A DNA stretch of 64,000 bases from UBA952 sp044361535. Its GTDB lineage: Bacteria; Bacteroidota; Bacteroidia; Flavobacteriales_D; Crocinitomicaceae. The stretch spans positions 7,948-71,947 of the forward strand of contig JBIKIQ010000018.1 in the NCBI GenBank assembly GCA_044361535.1. Reading direction: 5' to 3'. A model generated the notes under the pieces. It was not told where the DNA came from and ran no database searches. It saw only the letters and a program-made list of their open reading frames with translations. Both the position numbers and the translations under genes were made by a program. Positions 62,729 to 64,000 of the stretch are shown one piece after another. The number at the start of each line of letters is the position of its first letter. Within the stretch, counting starts at the first letter, position 1.

Positions 62729-63508
62729 ATGCGAATGCAAATAACATTTTTTTTAGCTGTTTTATTCGTCTTCTTATTGTCTCCCACGTATAGTCAGCTT
62801 GGAGAAAAAAAAGAACTATTTCCCATTCATTTTGGATTGCAAACAAAGGTAATTTTACCTTCAGATTTTTTAGGCCCCGTGAAAACCTCTTTATCAAATG
62901 AAGGTTTTAATTCTAATTTAACTCAAAAAATTGGATTTTCTTATGGTGCATTAATTCGTGCTGACTACACAAAAAATATCACAGTAGAATGTGGTATAAA
63001 CTACATTCAAAGGCAATTTGGCGCGGAAATGAATTATACAGACTCTGTTGTAAATATAAACGACACAAATAACCTAACCTTTATAAATTATGAGTTACCG
63101 ATAACTGGAATTGTGAAAATTCAACTTTCTAAGAACATTTATTCATTAGTCGGTCTTGGACCATCATTCACATTCAAACCAACAAATGTTGCTTTGATTG
63201 ATTTGCCCGGAGGCAAGCATCTTTTTTATCACTCAGGAAGTGTAAAGAAATTTGGAGTTGATTTAAATGCACAGGCTGGTTTTGAATTACGAACAAAAAA
63301 ATCTGGCTATTTCTATATAGGTGGTGGTGTAAAAGTCCCTACTGCTTATTTATTTAATTGGGGTGGGAAATATGGTCAACAAGGATCTTCTGAATCTCTA
63401 ATTGACTTTGAAAAAGTAAATGGGGCATTTCTTTCGATTGATTTGCGCTACTATTTACCAAATATTCGAAATTCAGGAATGCAATTTAAGAAAGGGCCGG
63501 TTGAGTAA
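62729..63508 (+). CDS. Outer-membrane beta-barrel protein (PorT-like family)
   Basis: This 259-residue protein has a signal peptide (ending near SPTYSQ) and alternating strands of a PorT-type outer-membrane barrel (IGFSYGALIRADYTKNITVECGINYIQRQFGAE, FYIGGGVKVPTAYLF, FLSIDLRYYLPNI). It lies ten bases after the carboxypeptidase-regulatory-like gene, and a pairing of such proteins is common in flavobacteria. A link to the T9SS is possible but not shown. Confidence 0.8.
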   Translation: MRMQITFFLAVLFVFLLSPTYSQLGEKKELFPIHFGLQTKVILPSDFLGPVKTSLSNEGFNSNLTQKIGFSYGALIRADYTKNITVECGINYIQRQFGAEMNYTDSVVNINDTNNLTFINYELPITGIVKIQLSKNIYSLVGLGPSFTFKPTNVALIDLPGGKHLFYHSGSVKKFGVDLNAQAGFELRTKKSGYFYIGGGVKVPTAYLFNWGGKYGQQGSSESLIDFEKVNGAFLSIDLRYYLPNIRNSGMQFKKGPVE

Positions 63509-63567
63509 TACTTCATTTCTTTTAATTTTTCAATCTATTTTCTAGGCTGAAATCAAAGTAGCGTAAA

Positions 63568-63802
63568 ACTTGTGCTTAAACAAGCGCTTCGGAAATCATG
63601 TTTTCCAATACCAGTAACTTCACATTGGTTGCGATACAGTAATGCAATACTCCCGATAGTTATCAGGATTTTGGAAAACGGAACAGACTTGAGATATATT
63701 CAGGAATTATTGGGGCATTCAAGTTCACGAACCACGGAAATATACACCCATGTTAGCACACGGAATTTACAACAAATTCGTTCGCCTTTCGATTATTTAT
63801 AA
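63568..63802 (+). pseudogene. Tyrosine recombinase (XerC/D-like integrase) C-terminal remnant
   Basis: Only the catalytic C-terminus of a tyrosine recombinase remains: HWLRY (HxxR box, normally followed by HS), LENGTDLRYIQELLGHSSS (with the conserved His), and TTEIYTHVSTRNLQQI with the nucleophilic Tyr. The N-terminal two thirds are absent; only 59 bases separate it from the previous gene. Between the HxxR box and LENG, about five extra residues are encoded by a palindrome-like insert at 63651-63668. The protein is surely inactive as it stands. A mobile or integron-like element decayed here. Confidence 0.8.
63651..63668. repeat. Imperfect palindrome inserted in the recombinase remnant
   Basis: TCCCGATAGTTATCAGGA is nearly its own reverse complement, apart from one arm mismatch and the central bases. 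It falls where the remnant has about five more residues than intact relatives. Palindromes of the TCCCGATAGCTATCGGGA form are, as I recall, dispersed in Bacteroidota genomes; that recollection is unchecked. Confidence 0.5.
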
Positions 63803-64000
63803 AAAATATTTTTATCTTCGTAAGACCCTCTTTATGAGGCCAAGCGTACAAGTGTATGTTGTGCTTCGTATAGATTGTGGGGGTTATAAGTAAGTTGGAA
63901 TCAATCAGCGTAACCCGGTCGGTATACCCTAATCACTGGAGTGGCTAACTTTCTTGAATACAAGATGATTTTAAAAGTTAGAGTTCTACGCTGACAGCGA
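63803..64000. other. Structured non-coding tail at the window edge
   Basis: No coding region is apparent. A bulged hairpin lies at 63842-63866 (AAGCGTACAA with TTGTGCTT, two bases unpaired). Further right are nested inverted repeats: TCAGCGTA at 63905-63912 with TACGCTGA at 63987-63994, and CTAACTTT at 63945-63952 with AAAGTTAG at 63974-63981, with a small CTTG/CAAG hairpin inside. This could be a folded RNA or a recombination site linked to the recombinase remnant. It continues past the window. Confidence 0.4.

Noticed and set aside
63572..63802. Functional small recombinase gene
   Set aside because: Only the C-terminal catalytic part is present; the N-terminal DNA-binding domain and the first catalytic Arg region are missing.

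Overview
The window is chromosomal DNA from a low-GC member of the Bacteroidota, most probably order Flavobacteriales and perhaps near the Crocinitomicaceae (Fluviicola-like); the family placement is inference. The reasons are a short RpoD of 289 residues without region 1.1, the gliding proteins GldB and GldC, a subtilisin ending in a type IX secretion (T9SS) sorting domain, a PorE-like TPR/PD40/CRD/OmpA protein, SPOR and PD40 domains, MenA for menaquinone, and repeated TAnnTTTG promoter elements. Gene density is high and no gene-free stretch exceeds 300 bases.

Layout. 1-1745: the end of a surface-glycan cluster, with a HisF-like subunit and an N-acetyl sugar amidotransferase. 1876-2130: ribosomal protein L31 type B. 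2191-4799: an oxidative-stress block with OxyR divergent from a thioredoxin-like protein, Dps and AhpC. 4880-11094: a DUF2911 protein, then a leftward group of an M50 metalloprotease, an Smr protein, SufE, SufT, FabF, an orphan ABC ATPase and YihY. 11216-18214: a small exported protein, nitronate monooxygenase, MenA, DnaA, a thioesterase, formimidoylglutamase, Maf and a UbiA prenyltransferase. 18211-22885: PorE-like protein, QueE, DusB and TerC.

23039-31707 is a cell-surface region: a von Willebrand D domain protein, a T9SS-exported subtilisin overlapping two outer-membrane proteins, GldC, GldB, another barrel protein and NadE. 31711-37172 is housekeeping: RNA methyltransferase, RpoD, CrcB, PAP2 phosphatase, Obg, Adk and Hpt. 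37315-50279 is the large leftward information-processing cluster: tRNA-Thr-Tyr-Gly-Thr, tuf, tRNA-Trp, secE, nusG, rplK, rplA, rplJ, rplL, rpoB, rpoC. It is driven by a near-consensus Bacteroidota promoter and punctuated by hairpins after tuf, between rplL and rpoB, and after rpoC.

50498-63508 runs rightward with two giant exported proteins of unknown function (1538 and 1998 residues) flanking PlsY, followed by ClpS, a carboxypeptidase-regulatory-like protein and a PorT-like barrel. The 1998-residue protein holds eleven full copies plus part of a twelfth of a 114-bp Asn/Gln/Ser-rich repeat. The window ends with a decayed tyrosine recombinase fragment and a structured non-coding tail that may be a recombination site.

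The most unusual items are the giant repeat/SPOR protein with its evidence of recent unequal exchange, the unknown 1538-residue protein coupled to plsY, the hairpin that takes in the start codon of the subtilisin gene, four genes whose TAnnTTTG element lies exactly four bases from the start codon, and the recombinase remnant with the folded tail at the right edge.
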